Below, one piece after another: positions 8,424 through 18,085 of a DNA stretch of 46,411 nucleotides. Source of the stretch: Pseudomonadales bacterium (lineage in GTDB: Bacteria; Pseudomonadota; Gammaproteobacteria; Pseudomonadales; Azotimanducaceae). The stretch lies in assembly GCA_030749725.1 (NCBI GenBank), contig JASMJM010000139.1, positions 1-46,411 of the forward strand, read 5' to 3'. Position 1 is the first letter of the stretch. Every line of letters begins with the position of its first letter. Position numbers and translations under genes: made by a program. The notes under the pieces are model-generated. The model made no database searches. It was not told the origin of the DNA and was given only the letters and a program-made list of their open reading frames with translations.

Positions 8424-11363
8424 ATGCCCATGACATCTCAGCAGCAACAATCTCATCCAGCTTTCGAACTGCTGCGCAGCAGTCAGATAGAAACCCTGCA
8501 TCTGACCGTGTACGAATTCAAGCACCGTAAGACGGCTGCGCTACATTACCACCTGGCAGCGGACAATCCTGAGAATGCATTCCTGGTGGCCTTCCGGACA
8601 GTGCCGACAGACTCACGCGGGGTTGCCCATATTCTGGAGCATACAGTGCTGTGCGGGAGTGAGCGGTACCCGGTGCGTGATCCATTTTTTATGATGACAC
8701 GGCGTTCCCTCAATACCTTTATGAACGCGTTTACAAGCAACGACTGGACTGCTTATCCCTTTGCCACCCAGAACCGAAAAGACTATTTCAATCTGCTCGA
8801 CATATACCTGGATTCAGTGTTCTTTTCCCGACTCGACCCGCTGGACTTTGCTCAGGAGGGGCTTCGACTTGAATTCGAGACACTGAAGGACCCGACCAGT
8901 GAGCTGACCTATAAGGGCATCGTCTACAACGAGATGAAAGGTGATGCTAGTTCGTCAAGTTCGATTCTCTATGACACGTTCAAGAGATACCTGTTTCCCA
9001 CCACCACCTACCACCACAACAGCGGCGGTGACCCGGACCAGATTCCTCGGCTGAGCTACGCAGATCTGCAGACCTTCTACCGGACTCACTACCACCCCAG
9101 CAACGCCGTCTTCATGACGTTTGGCAATATTCCGGTCATGGATCTTCAGGAACAGTTTGAGAGCCGTGCTTTGGGCCGATTTGAGGCGTCCGATCAGGTA
9201 ATCGAGGTAGGCAATGAAAAGCGCTACTTTGCACCTATCAGGGTAGAAGAGTCCTACCCATTCAACTCAGAGCAGGACAGCACGGAGGAGAAGACTCATC
9301 TGGTCATCGGCTGGCTGCTGGGCGCCAACACCGACCTGGAAGAGATGTTGAAATCACACCTGCTTGCGGACGTGCTGCTTGATACCAGTGCTTCTCCCTT
9401 GAGACAGGCCCTCGAAACTACTGATCTGGGCACGGCGGTCTCTCCCCTTTGTGGTGTTGATCAATCCAATCACGAAATCAGTTTTATGTGCGGAATTGAA
9501 GGCAGCGAACCGACCCGGATTGTGCAACTGGAAGAGTTGGTGCTATCGACCTTGAATAGGCTTGCAGAAGAGGGAGTACCCTATGCAAGGGTCGAAGCCG
9601 TTTTACACCAACTGGAATTGCAGCAGCGTGAAATTGGTGGCGACGGCTACCCCTATGGGCTGCAATTGATCCTTTCTGGTTTGTCGGCGTCGATTCATCG
9701 GGGCGACCCCATTGCCTTGTTGGATCTCGATCCTGTTCTGGTCAGGTTGAGAGCGGCGATCGAGGATCCGGATTTCATCAAGTCCCTGATTAGAGAGCAG
9801 TTACTGGACAATCCCCATCGCGTTAGCTTGGTCCTCAAGCCGGATACCGAGATTAGCGGTCGCCGGGACAGAGCCGAAAAGCAAGCGCTCGCGCGGATCA
9901 AATCATCCCTGAACGGGGACGGTAAGCAGGAGATTGTCGATCTGGGTGTGCGCCTGAACGAAAGACAGAAGACGGTTGAAAACGCCGACATTCTCCCCAA
10001 GGTCGGACTGGCTGATGTTCAACCAGCGACGAGTATTCCTGTGCCGGTAGAGCACCGCCTGACCGGCGGTCAACTGGTAAGTTTCTACGGTCAGGCCACC
10101 AACGGCCTGGTCTACCAGCAGGTGGTGACCTCATTACCGGACCTGGCTGCTGATCTGCTTCAGCACTTGCCCCTGTATACCCATATTCTCACTGAAATAG
10201 GCTCCGGTAGTCGAGATTATCTGCAAACACAGCACCTTCAACACAGTATCACCGGGGGCTTCAGCGCATTCTCAACGTTTCGTGGCCAGATCGAGGACGT
10301 GCAGCAGGTGCAGGGCTTTATGACCCTGTCCAGCAAGGCGTTGGCCAGAAACCAGCATGGGATGAGTGATCTACTCCAGGAAACCCTGCAAACCGTTCGG
10401 TTTGATGAACCGGTGCGCGTCCGGGATCTGCTCTCGCAGGCCCTTGCCCGAAGGCAGGCCACCTTAACCAACAGCGGTTCGGTGCTGGCAATGACAGCTG
10501 CCGCCAGTGGCCTGTCACCGGTGGTCAATCTGAACCACAGGCTTTCCGGGCTGGCCGGTTTGTTACATCTCAAGCAGCTGGCTGATGACATAAAAGATGC
10601 TGAGAAGCTGGAGTCGCTCTGCGATAAGTTGAGGCAGATACACAGTCGTATCGTTGCGGCTCCGCACCAATTGCTGATCGTCGCTGACCAGGAAAGACAA
10701 GGAGAATTGCTGGACTACCTGGAGCACAATTGGGGGGGCATGTCCGCCAGCTCATTTGTGCCTTTTAGTTTGGAACCGATCCAGCAGCGGGTCAGCCAGA
10801 TCTGGACCACGAATACACAAGTGAACTTCTGTGCCAAGGCTTTTGTCACGGTCCCGGAAGGAGACCCGGATGCACCTGTATTTGCTGTCCTGGGCGGGGT
10901 CTTGCGCAACGGTTTCCTGCATGGCGCCATTCGTGAACAGGGCGGTGCCTATGGCGCCGGTGCCAGTCAGGACTCCAGCAATGCTGTCTTTCGTTTCTCT
11001 TCCTTCCGGGATCCAAACCTCAAGGAAACCCTTCATAACTTCGACCACGCCATCACCTGGTTACTGGAAACCAAGCTCACATTTGAGCAAGTGGAGGAAG
11101 CCATCCTGGGTGTTGTAAGCAGCATCGATGCGCCTGGGTCGCCGGCCGGAGAAGCACGACAGGCCTTCCACAATGGTCTCTTTGGCCGCACTCCAGAGCA
11201 CAGGAACCACTTGCGTTCCGGAATCCTCAAGGTACATGCTGATGATCTGAAGAGAGTCGTCGAGCAGTATCTGAAACCGGAATTGGCAAGCACTGCAGTA
11301 CTGACCAACGTACCCATGTCGGCTAGTCTGGATCACGATCAGTTTGAGGTCGTCAATCTTTAG
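8424..11363 (+). CDS. M16C zinc peptidase, PreP/presequence-protease-like
   Basis: A 979-residue insulinase-superfamily peptidase of the M16C clade, a single chain carrying four homologous domains that encloses and degrades unfolded peptides. The inverted zinc motif HILEH (His69, Glu72, His73) is intact, and a downstream Glu in VYNEMKGDASS supplies the third ligand. The length matches PreP, Cym1 and bacterial homologues. The late EQGGAYGAGA segment corresponds to the substrate-binding R/Y region of the C-terminal half. No signal peptide is visible, so it is probably cytosolic. It starts 3 bases after the SDR stop without a clear ribosome site, which suggests translational coupling; an ATG two codons later is an alternative start. 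Confidence 0.9.
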   Translation: MPMTSQQQQSHPAFELLRSSQIETLHLTVYEFKHRKTAALHYHLAADNPENAFLVAFRTVPTDSRGVAHILEHTVLCGSERYPVRDPFFMMTRRSLNTFMNAFTSNDWTAYPFATQNRKDYFNLLDIYLDSVFFSRLDPLDFAQEGLRLEFETLKDPTSELTYKGIVYNEMKGDASSSSSILYDTFKRYLFPTTTYHHNSGGDPDQIPRLSYADLQTFYRTHYHPSNAVFMTFGNIPVMDLQEQFESRALGRFEASDQVIEVGNEKRYFAPIRVEESYPFNSEQDSTEEKTHLVIGWLLGANTDLEEMLKSHLLADVLLDTSASPLRQALETTDLGTAVSPLCGVDQSNHEISFMCGIEGSEPTRIVQLEELVLSTLNRLAEEGVPYARVEAVLHQLELQQREIGGDGYPYGLQLILSGLSASIHRGDPIALLDLDPVLVRLRAAIEDPDFIKSLIREQLLDNPHRVSLVLKPDTEISGRRDRAEKQALARIKSSLNGDGKQEIVDLGVRLNERQKTVENADILPKVGLADVQPATSIPVPVEHRLTGGQLVSFYGQATNGLVYQQVVTSLPDLAADLLQHLPLYTHILTEIGSGSRDYLQTQHLQHSITGGFSAFSTFRGQIEDVQQVQGFMTLSSKALARNQHGMSDLLQETLQTVRFDEPVRVRDLLSQALARRQATLTNSGSVLAMTAAASGLSPVVNLNHRLSGLAGLLHLKQLADDIKDAEKLESLCDKLRQIHSRIVAAPHQLLIVADQERQGELLDYLEHNWGGMSASSFVPFSLEPIQQRVSQIWTTNTQVNFCAKAFVTVPEGDPDAPVFAVLGGVLRNGFLHGAIREQGGAYGAGASQDSSNAVFRFSSFRDPNLKETLHNFDHAITWLLETKLTFEQVEEAILGVVSSIDAPGSPAGEARQAFHNGLFGRTPEHRNHLRSGILKVHADDLKRVVEQYLKPELASTAVLTNVPMSASLDHDQFEVVNL

Positions 11364-11895
11364 TCGGTCTGCATTGGGCGACCGTTCCAGTTTTCTCACC
11401 CACAGGCGACCCGCTTCATTAACCCAATCAAATGAGTCTGTCGTTAACCATATTGAGACAACTGAGAATGGGCTAATCAGATCTGCATATTTCAGGCTCC
11501 GCTTGGGGTTTGTACATTCAGATTTTGAGATTGAACGGGTGGTCTAAACAGCTGTCATAGAGACTGAACGGGGCATTCGGAATCCGGGCTGGACATTGGC
11601 GGATCTGTCCAAAATTGGTCAGGCTGGCAAAAAAATGGGTGGGGACCTTGACAAAAGATCAATGCTTGGACATCCTGTCGCGGTCGAATTATTAGCTGGT
11701 TTTATACACGGTCGTATGGCTATATGTCCCATTCAGTTGGTTCCACTGGCTTCTTGGACAATCAAACTTGAGGACTTTACGGGGGAAGGAGAGAGACCTT
11801 TCATCAGAGTAGTGTGATTCGGTAGCATCGATTCACGGATTCAGCAATTCATCATGAGAACAACCAAAAGTTATAACTCTTCGGAAGGTATTAGT
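11364..11895. other. 532-base intergenic region before the TonB-system operon
   Basis: I see no convincing gene here. A 73-codon plus-strand frame (11596-11817) starts with TTG, lacks a ribosome site and resembles nothing I know. Part of 11471-11515 (ATATTTCAGGCTCCGCTTGG) faintly matches the dispersed repeat family and may be a decayed copy. A TTGACA hexamer at 11648 has no good -10 partner. The operon promoter is presumably in this region but I cannot fix it. Confidence 0.4.
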
Positions 11896-12678
11896 ATGAA
11901 AAAGTATCCAGTGAAACCGGTAATGATTGTGGCGATTGTTACGGCAATCTCCCTTACCGGATGGACTTCTGCGTCTGCCCAAACGTTGGACGAAGTTCTG
12001 GGCGTGAGAACCAATACAACGGCGGCAGGAAAGAAGTCGCAGACTAAGATCGACGAGTTGACGGATCAGACTCGGGACCTTTTGTCTCAGTATAAGCATG
12101 TCATGAAGATCGTGGATGGGCTAAAAGTATATAACCGTCAGCAGGAGCGTCTCATCAAACGGCAAGAGAAGGAGATCGCTGAGCTGAATGAATCCATCGA
12201 CAATGTGACGGTGATTGAAAGGCAGGTCGGTCCGCTTATGGCCCGGATGATAGACGGTCTGGAAAAGTTCATTGAACTGGATTCCCCTTTCCTGTTGAAG
12301 GAGAGAACTGAGCGTATTTCCTTTCTGAAGGATGGGTTGGAGCGGGCAGACGTGGCGGTATCGGAGAAATTCAGCAAAGTGCTGGAGGCCTATCAGATCG
12401 AGAACACGTTTGGATCAACCTTGGAGGCATACACCGATGTGATCGAACTCGATGGCAAGTCTCGACAGGTGGATATGCTGAAGTGGGGGCGGGTGTCGCT
12501 TGTATTCCAAACTCCGGATGGCGAGGTCACAGGGGTCTGGGACAACAAGATAAGGGACTGGGTGCCGCTGGGAGATGAATACCGGGCAGATGTGAGGAAC
12601 GGTTTGCGGATAGCACGCAAGACTATGACAGCCGATCTGGTTCGATTGCCGGTCAGGTCACCGGAGAGCAGCAAATGA
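11896..12678 (+). CDS. DUF3450 family protein of a TonB2-type system
   Basis: A 260-residue periplasmic protein with a signal peptide (MKKYPVKPVMIVAIVTAISL, cleavage near SASA-Q), then a long coiled coil (about residues 40-120) and a compact C-terminal half containing WGRVSLVFQTPDG and a VWDN/W-rich segment. DUF3450 proteins are characteristically encoded first in operons with a long ExbB (TtpC), ExbB, ExbD and TonB, exactly as here. The start at 11896 is chosen over an upstream ATG at 11854 because GGAAGG lies 7 bases before it and the signal peptide begins there. The stop overlaps the next gene by 4 bases (ATGA). The molecular role is unknown; a periplasmic partner of the TtpC N-terminal domain is a reasonable guess. 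Confidence 0.88.
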   Translation: MKKYPVKPVMIVAIVTAISLTGWTSASAQTLDEVLGVRTNTTAAGKKSQTKIDELTDQTRDLLSQYKHVMKIVDGLKVYNRQQERLIKRQEKEIAELNESIDNVTVIERQVGPLMARMIDGLEKFIELDSPFLLKERTERISFLKDGLERADVAVSEKFSKVLEAYQIENTFGSTLEAYTDVIELDGKSRQVDMLKWGRVSLVFQTPDGEVTGVWDNKIRDWVPLGDEYRADVRNGLRIARKTMTADLVRLPVRSPESSK

Positions 12679-14033
12679 AAAGAATATTCTCGGTTTTCTT
12701 GTTACTTGGCATGACCGGAACTGCGTTGGCTGCTGAGGAGATCCCCGCCAAGAATCTGGGGGAACTACTCGATCTGGTCCGCGAAGGCCAGGTCTTCGGT
12801 AGAGATACGAACGTACAGCGTGAGAAGGAGTTTCTTGCAGATAAGACACAACAGCAGCAGCGTCTGGCCAGAGCAAAACGGGACCAGAAGAGGGAAGAAG
12901 ACCGCAGCGAAAAGTTGGAGACCCAGTTTGAGAACAACGAAACCAAGATCGCCAACCTGCAGGAGATTCTTCAAAAGCGATTGGGATCTCTGCGCGAGCT
13001 GTTTGGAGTGCTGCAGCAGGTTAGCGGTGATACCCGTGGAATATTCGATGGATCGCTGATCAGTGCAGAATATCCAGGCAGAGGGGATTGGCTGGCTCAA
13101 TTTGCTGCGGAAATGGGCAGGAGTACCAAACTTGCCACCATCGACGAGATTGAGCGTCTCTGGTATGAATTGCAGCAGGAGATGACGGAATCAGGCAAGG
13201 TCACCAGATTCAACGCAACGATCATCAAACCCAACGGTGATGAAGTGCAGCAGGAGGTGGTCCGAGTCGGCACCTTCAACGTCATATCGGAAGGCAGTTA
13301 CCTGAAGTACGACATCGACAAGCAGGTCTTGGTTGAATTGCCGCGGCAGCCCGCTAATCGATTTGTGGCAACCACCGAAGCTCTCAACCAAGCAACCAGC
13401 GGGTTCACTCAGTTCGGCATGGACCCCACCAAGGGTCAGCTGTTATCACTGTTGATTCAGACGCCCACTTTGGAAGAAAGGATTCAGCAAGGCGGTAATG
13501 TCGGCTATGTCATCATCGCCTTGGCGATTGTTGCGCTGTTACTGTCCATGGAGCGTCTGATCACCCTTTATATAGTTGGCGGCAAGGTGAATGCACAGAT
13601 GAAGCAGAGTACACCGGATACCGGTAATCCTCTCGGCCGGGTGCTGATGGTGCACGACGCCAACAAAGATGTGGACACGGAAACGCTCAATCTCAGACTG
13701 GAAGAAGCGATTCTCAAGGAAACACCGAAACTCAATGCACGTATCGCGTTTATCAAGATCATCTCCATGGTGGCGCCGTTGCTTGGATTGTTGGGCACGG
13801 TGGTGGGGATGATTCTCACCTTCCAGGCGATCACCCTGTTCGGCACCGGTGATCCGAAGACCATGGCTGGGGGTATCTCGCAGGCCTTGATGACCACTGT
13901 CATGGGTTTGTGTGTCGCCATCCCTACCGTTTTGCTCCACGCGATCGTTCAGACGCGCAGCAATTCCATCATCCACGTACTGAATGAGCGGGCAGCGGGA
14001 TTGCTGGCCGAACAAGCCGAAGAGAAGGCGTAG
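12675..14033 (+). CDS. TtpC-like long MotA/TolQ/ExbB proton-channel protein
   Basis: A 452-residue protein in two parts. A signal peptide (MKRIFSVFLLLGMTGTALAA) and a periplasmic coiled coil (about residues 50-120) are followed by a globular domain, then a C-terminal ExbB/TolQ module with three membrane helices near residues 275-295, 355-385 and 400-425. The channel signature APLLGLLGTVVGMILTF is clear. Such fused proteins (TtpC) are extra components of the Vibrio TonB2 system, coupling proton flow to TonB. The gene overlaps DUF3450 by 4 bases and is followed within 5 bases by the ordinary ExbB, so translation is coupled. Confidence 0.88.
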   Translation: MKRIFSVFLLLGMTGTALAAEEIPAKNLGELLDLVREGQVFGRDTNVQREKEFLADKTQQQQRLARAKRDQKREEDRSEKLETQFENNETKIANLQEILQKRLGSLRELFGVLQQVSGDTRGIFDGSLISAEYPGRGDWLAQFAAEMGRSTKLATIDEIERLWYELQQEMTESGKVTRFNATIIKPNGDEVQQEVVRVGTFNVISEGSYLKYDIDKQVLVELPRQPANRFVATTEALNQATSGFTQFGMDPTKGQLLSLLIQTPTLEERIQQGGNVGYVIIALAIVALLLSMERLITLYIVGGKVNAQMKQSTPDTGNPLGRVLMVHDANKDVDTETLNLRLEEAILKETPKLNARIAFIKIISMVAPLLGLLGTVVGMILTFQAITLFGTGDPKTMAGGISQALMTTVMGLCVAIPTVLLHAIVQTRSNSIIHVLNERAAGLLAEQAEEKA

Positions 14034-14037
14034 ATCC

Positions 14038-14550
14038 ATGGAGATTCTGGTAGCGATCCAGACCTTTATGGAAGCCGGTGGTGATGTACTCTGGCTGATC
14101 GCTGCGGCGACGTTTGGAATGTGGTGTCTGATATTTGAACGATTCGTGTATGTTTACGGTGAGCAGAGACGAGTCGCCGGCATGGCGCTAACCAAGTGGA
14201 CGAGCAGAGGCGAGCGGCAATCCTGGAATGCTAAGATGATTCGCTTGAAAGTGATCAGCGAGGTAAACGGACGCCTGAATGCCAATATGACCCTCATCAA
14301 GACCTTCATTTCACTGCTCCCGCTACTCGGCTTATTGGGAACGGTGACCGGCATGGTACAGGTATTCGAAGCCATGACCTTCTCGGGTGGAAATGCCCGT
14401 TCCATGGCTGCAGGTGTGTCAGCGGCGACTATTCCGACCATGTCTGGCATGGTGGCCACGTTGTCCGGTGTCTTTGCCAACACCTGGTTAGTTGCTAAGA
14501 TTGCAGACGAGTCTGAATATATTGAAGTCTCGCTGACTATGGAATACTAA
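14038..14550 (+). CDS. exbB: ExbB-type proton channel subunit (TonB2 system)
   Basis: A 170-residue inner-membrane protein of the MotA/TolQ/ExbB family, at the short length typical of the TonB2-type ExbB. Helix 1 is near residues 15-33. The paired channel helices carry SLLPLLGLLGTVTGMVQVF and the glycine-rich AAGVSAATIPTMSGMVATLSG segment. With ExbD it forms the proton-driven motor energising TonB. The start at 14038 fits the membrane topology and has a GAGAAGG site upstream; a longer frame from 13984 overlaps the previous gene and is rejected. Confidence 0.92.
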   Translation: MEILVAIQTFMEAGGDVLWLIAAATFGMWCLIFERFVYVYGEQRRVAGMALTKWTSRGERQSWNAKMIRLKVISEVNGRLNANMTLIKTFISLLPLLGLLGTVTGMVQVFEAMTFSGGNARSMAAGVSAATIPTMSGMVATLSGVFANTWLVAKIADESEYIEVSLTMEY

Positions 14551-14608
14551 CCACGTCGGTCTACGTAGCTAATAGGTGTAAAGCAAAATATGACAAGCGA
14601 CTTATAAG

Positions 14609-15013
14609 ATGGCTCGCAGACAACAACAACAGGAGGAAGAGAAGGTAGCAGACCTGACGCCGATGCTGGATGTGGTGTTTATCATGCTGATCTTCTTTAT
14701 CGTCACAGCTACGTTCATCAAGGAGGCGGGGCTGGAGGTGAATCGACCGGATACCCAGACGGCCCAGTACAAGCAGTTTGTATCGTTACTGGTGGCGGTG
14801 GGTCCGGACAACGCGGTCTGGATCGACAAGAAGAAAGTTGATATTCGCAGTGTCCGACCGCTGATGGAGCAATTGCACTCGGAGAGTCCCAAGGGTGGTC
14901 TTGTTATTCAGGCGGACAGCAAATCCAAGACTGAAAAGGTCCTGGCTATCATGGACGCTGCTCGACAGGTGGGTATTACTCAGGTCGCCATTGCGGCGGA
15001 ACAACAACAATAA
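14609..15013 (+). CDS. exbD: ExbD-type biopolymer transport protein
   Basis: A 134-residue protein with one N-terminal membrane helix and a periplasmic domain. The motor signature DLTPMLDVVFIMLIFFIVTA contains the conserved Asp of the helix that carries protons. It begins MARRQQQQEEE and ends AEQQQ, with CAA-repeat tracts at both ends of the gene. No good ribosome site is visible before the ATG, although the gene is clearly conserved. It lies 58 bases after exbB and 16 bases before tonB. Confidence 0.92.
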   Translation: MARRQQQQEEEKVADLTPMLDVVFIMLIFFIVTATFIKEAGLEVNRPDTQTAQYKQFVSLLVAVGPDNAVWIDKKKVDIRSVRPLMEQLHSESPKGGLVIQADSKSKTEKVLAIMDAARQVGITQVAIAAEQQQ

Positions 15014-15029
15014 CAATAAGGACAAACTG

Positions 15030-15680
15030 ATGGTTATCAGATTTGGTTTTTCCCTGGGGGTGGGGATGTTCGTCACACTGCTCCTGTTCTACATCATGCA
15101 GGCACTGATCCAATCCGGAAGAAGTGTACTGAACGAAGGCGGTGTCACCACCATTGTTGATTTTGTGAGGTTAAAGCAGGATCAGATACTGGAAACCAAG
15201 AAACGTAAACCCAAAAAACCCCCACCCCCGGACGAACCCCCTCCCGAAATCAGGCCCCAACTGACAGCCGTAGCAATAGACAAAGCCGCATTCTCCATGT
15301 CCCAAGTGGATCTGAGCGTATCGATCGATGTCAGCGGCGGCGGTTTTGGTATCAGTGACGGCGAGTATCTTCCCATCGTCAAAGTTCAGCCTATCTATCC
15401 GCGACGCGCCCTATCCAGGGGAATGGCAGGCTGGGTGATCGTCGAGTTTACCGTCACTGCCCAGGGGACCGTCAGCGAGCCGTTTGTGGTGGAGAATTGT
15501 GCCATGGTCGCCAATCTGCGCAATCCGGGGGAGTGTAGCGACCATCCCAGCAGCGTCTTCGATAGTGCTGCACTGAAGGCGGCACTCAAATTCAAGTACA
15601 AACCCAAAGTGATCGATGGCGTACCCGTCGATACTGTCGGCGTACTGAACAAGATTACATTCGAGTTGGCAGACGATTAG
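15030..15680 (+). CDS. tonB: TonB energy transducer (short, TonB2-type)
   Basis: A 216-residue TonB. One N-terminal membrane anchor (GFSLGVGMFVTLLLFYIM) is followed by a basic-then-proline stretch (KKPPPPDEPPPEIRP) and the conserved C-terminal domain with YPRRALSRGMAGWVIVEFTV and a final FKYKPKVIDG segment. The proline linker is much shorter than in E. coli TonB, as in TonB2 proteins. The C-terminal domain also holds a Cys pair (NCAM and GECS). The start at 15030 follows AAGGA at 7 bases; a frame from 14895 overlaps exbD and is rejected. It spans the periplasm to energise outer-membrane receptors, none of which is encoded in this window. Confidence 0.93.
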   Translation: MVIRFGFSLGVGMFVTLLLFYIMQALIQSGRSVLNEGGVTTIVDFVRLKQDQILETKKRKPKKPPPPDEPPPEIRPQLTAVAIDKAAFSMSQVDLSVSIDVSGGGFGISDGEYLPIVKVQPIYPRRALSRGMAGWVIVEFTVTAQGTVSEPFVVENCAMVANLRNPGECSDHPSSVFDSAALKAALKFKYKPKVIDGVPVDTVGVLNKITFELADD

Positions 15681-15692
15681 GAGGATGGCAGC

Positions 15693-17015
15693 ATGAAGAC
15701 ATTGGCGGCAGCGATTGCCTTGCTGATCTTGCCATTGATGCTCGATTCGATGGGTCATTATACGACGGGCGCCGCTTATGCAGCACAGGAGTCGGGCAAA
15801 AAGGCTTCCAAACAGAAAACCCGCAAGGTCCCTGCCATGCGGGAGAAGACCTACAAGACCCTCTCCGAAGCAAACGTCTTGATCGAGGAAGGATCACCTG
15901 CAGAAGCAATCGTGATGCTGGACAAAATGCACAGGAGAAGAGGGCTCAACAGATACGAAGTGGCTCAGATATGGAGCGCGCTGGCATACGCTTATTATGC
16001 CCTGGATGATGTCCCCAAAACCATCGAAGCCTACAAGCAGGTGCTGGCTCAGGGAAAGGAAGGCATACCCGAGGCGATGGAAATCAGTGCGCTGCGAGCC
16101 ATCTTTCAACTCTATTATTCCGAGGCGAACTACCCGACGGCACTCATCTATATCGACCGATGGCTTGCCCTCAAGGAGATACCGGATCCAGCCACGATCT
16201 ATATGAAAGCCATCTGTTACTACCAGATGAACGAGTTCCGCAATTCCCTGATCTATGCCCTGCAAACAGAGGAGATTGCCATAGCCCAGGCGAAGACCGT
16301 CAAGGAGAGTTGGCTCTATATGCAGGTGGTCGTTTACAGCGAGTTAGAGGACTGGCGTGGTGTAATCCCCGTGTTGGAAAAGCTGATTGTCTCCTTTCCC
16401 AGCAGGCAATACTGGCTGCAACTGGCAGCGATGTACAGTGAGCTTGAAGAGGAAAACAACGCCCTCGGTGCATACTATGCGGCCCATCTGCAGGGGATGC
16501 TCATCAGAGAGTCGGAAGTGGTCATGCTGTCTCAGCGACTACTGAATGCCGAAGTTCCGTTCGAAGCTGCTGTCGTGATGGAGAGGGGCATGGACGACGG
16601 CGTTGTGGAAAGGACTGAGAAGAATCTACGCACGTTGGGGCAGGCCTGGACCATGGCTCAGGAGACGGAAAAGGCCATAGAAACCTGGCGACAGGCCTCC
16701 GAATATGCAGAAGACGGCCAGATCTTCTATCGATTGGCCAACGCGTTGGCAAACGAGGATAGACATGCGGACGCCGTTAAGGCCTACCAGGATGCTTTGG
16801 ACAGGGGAGATCTCAAAAAGCCCTCTGAAGTCAGTTTACTGTTGGGCATTTCGCAGATGCAGCTTGGCCGGTGGGACCAGGCTGTAGACTCCTTCAGAGA
16901 TGCCTCAAAGGATAAGAAGAAAGCCAAACAGTGCCGACAGTATATTCGATACGTTAGAGGTGAAAAACGACGCGAGGCAGCGCTGAAAGAAATAGAGCGG
17001 GAGTTCTCCCTTTAG
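15693..17015 (+). CDS. TPR-repeat periplasmic protein of the TonB2 operon
   Basis: A 440-residue protein with a signal peptide (MKTLAAAIALLILPLMLDSM and onward to about AAYAA) followed by helical tetratricopeptide-type repeats. Examples are AQIWSALAYAYYALDDVPKT, YMKAICYYQMNEFRNSLIYA and a late LLLGISQMQLGRWDQAVDSF. A strong AGGAGG site lies 8 bases before the start. TPR proteins commonly close TtpC-ExbB-ExbD-TonB operons in Vibrio and related bacteria, and a scaffold role in the complex is inferred. The TAG stop (17013-17015) overlaps the rsgA stop on the other strand, leaving no room for a separate terminator. Confidence 0.88.
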   Translation: MKTLAAAIALLILPLMLDSMGHYTTGAAYAAQESGKKASKQKTRKVPAMREKTYKTLSEANVLIEEGSPAEAIVMLDKMHRRRGLNRYEVAQIWSALAYAYYALDDVPKTIEAYKQVLAQGKEGIPEAMEISALRAIFQLYYSEANYPTALIYIDRWLALKEIPDPATIYMKAICYYQMNEFRNSLIYALQTEEIAIAQAKTVKESWLYMQVVVYSELEDWRGVIPVLEKLIVSFPSRQYWLQLAAMYSELEEENNALGAYYAAHLQGMLIRESEVVMLSQRLLNAEVPFEAAVVMERGMDDGVVERTEKNLRTLGQAWTMAQETEKAIETWRQASEYAEDGQIFYRLANALANEDRHADAVKAYQDALDRGDLKKPSEVSLLLGISQMQLGRWDQAVDSFRDASKDKKKAKQCRQYIRYVRGEKRREAALKEIEREFSL

Positions 17016-18085
17016 GAGAGATCGCGCTTCGACGGTCGCCGTTTCATCATCTTACTGAACCGCTTTACCCGATTCTTTCTATCCAGCCTGGCTTGCACTT
17101 GCTGCTGCGCTGCCAGGTGTTTGAGTTCCCGTTGAAATCTCAGATAGCTCTTTAGTCGGTCCTGGTCGAGTGTCCCAGCTTCAATTGCATCTTTAACGGC
17201 GCATCCCGGCTCATTCTTGTGAGCACAATCTCCGTATCTGCAGCGTTCTGCTAAAGACTCAACGTCATCGAACGATTGTGACAGGCTGGATTCGTCAGCC
17301 CATACCTGTAGTTCGCGCATGCCTGGCGTATCGATAATCAGTCCACCGTCGGGCATGATGGCCATCTCCCTGAACGTGGTGGTGTGTCGACCCTTGTCGT
17401 CAGAACCGCGCACCTCGCTGGTCTCAAAACGTTCAAAACCCAGCAAGCTGTTTATGATTGTGGATTTGCCGACTCCTGACGACCCCAGTAGTGTCACGGT
17501 CACACCCTTGCCCAGATAGGAGCGAAGATTGTCTATCCCGTCGCCCGTCAACCCGCTGATGGGGTGGATATCCACCCCCATGGCAATGGTGGCCACCGCT
17601 TCCATCTTCTTGTCCAGATCATGGCAGAGATCGGACTTGCTCAATAGAACGACCGGTGTCGCACCACTGTCCCAAGCCAATAGCAGGTAGCGTTCGATGC
17701 GGTGCAGGTTGAAGTTGTCGTCCAGTCCACAGACGATGAATATCGTGTCGATGTTCGCCGCAAGAATCTGCTCATCGGTTTTGTCTCCCGCTTCTTTGCG
17801 GGAAAAACTGCTGCGGCGCGCAAGAAGTCTGTGCATGACGACCTTATGAGGCTCGTTGACCAATGGCTGTACCAGCACCCAGTCCCCGACGGCCGGAAGA
17901 TCTGCCCTGCTTTCTGCAGCATAGCGTAACTTCCCTGTTAGCGTGCCTAGAAGCTCGCCCTGTTCTGCGAGAAGTTGATAGCCTGTTGTATCCTGTCGTG
18001 CAACCCGCGCCGGGATCAGTTTTTCACCCACCGAGTCACATTGTTCCTGGAAGAAATCACTCCAACCCAATTCACTTAGATTCAT
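17012..18085 (-). CDS. rsgA: ribosome small subunit-dependent GTPase A
   Basis: RsgA is a circularly permuted GTPase that helps mature the 30S subunit. The 357 residues show an N-terminal OB-fold region, then the G motifs in permuted order: SKSD (149-152), the P-loop GSSGVGKST (201-209), a Thr-rich switch in RHTTTF and DTPG (252-255). A zinc knuckle follows with Cys282, Cys287, His289 and Cys295. The C-terminus is very basic (RKNRVKRFSKMMKRRPSKR), suiting rRNA contact. The start at 18085 is set by an AGGAAAG site 7 bases upstream; the longer frame from 18166 adds a Cys-rich tail with no homology. The gene converges stop-on-stop with the TPR gene. Confidence 0.93.
   Translation of the reverse strand: MNLSELGWSDFFQEQCDSVGEKLIPARVARQDTTGYQLLAEQGELLGTLTGKLRYAAESRADLPAVGDWVLVQPLVNEPHKVVMHRLLARRSSFSRKEAGDKTDEQILAANIDTIFIVCGLDDNFNLHRIERYLLLAWDSGATPVVLLSKSDLCHDLDKKMEAVATIAMGVDIHPISGLTGDGIDNLRSYLGKGVTVTLLGSSGVGKSTIINSLLGFERFETSEVRGSDDKGRHTTTFREMAIMPDGGLIIDTPGMRELQVWADESSLSQSFDDVESLAERCRYGDCAHKNEPGCAVKDAIEAGTLDQDRLKSYLRFQRELKHLAAQQQVQARLDRKNRVKRFSKMMKRRPSKRDLS

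Noticed and set aside
11596-11817. A 73-codon plus-strand frame before the TonB operon
   Set aside because: It has a TTG start, no ribosome site, atypical composition and no recognisable family. Treated as intergenic.
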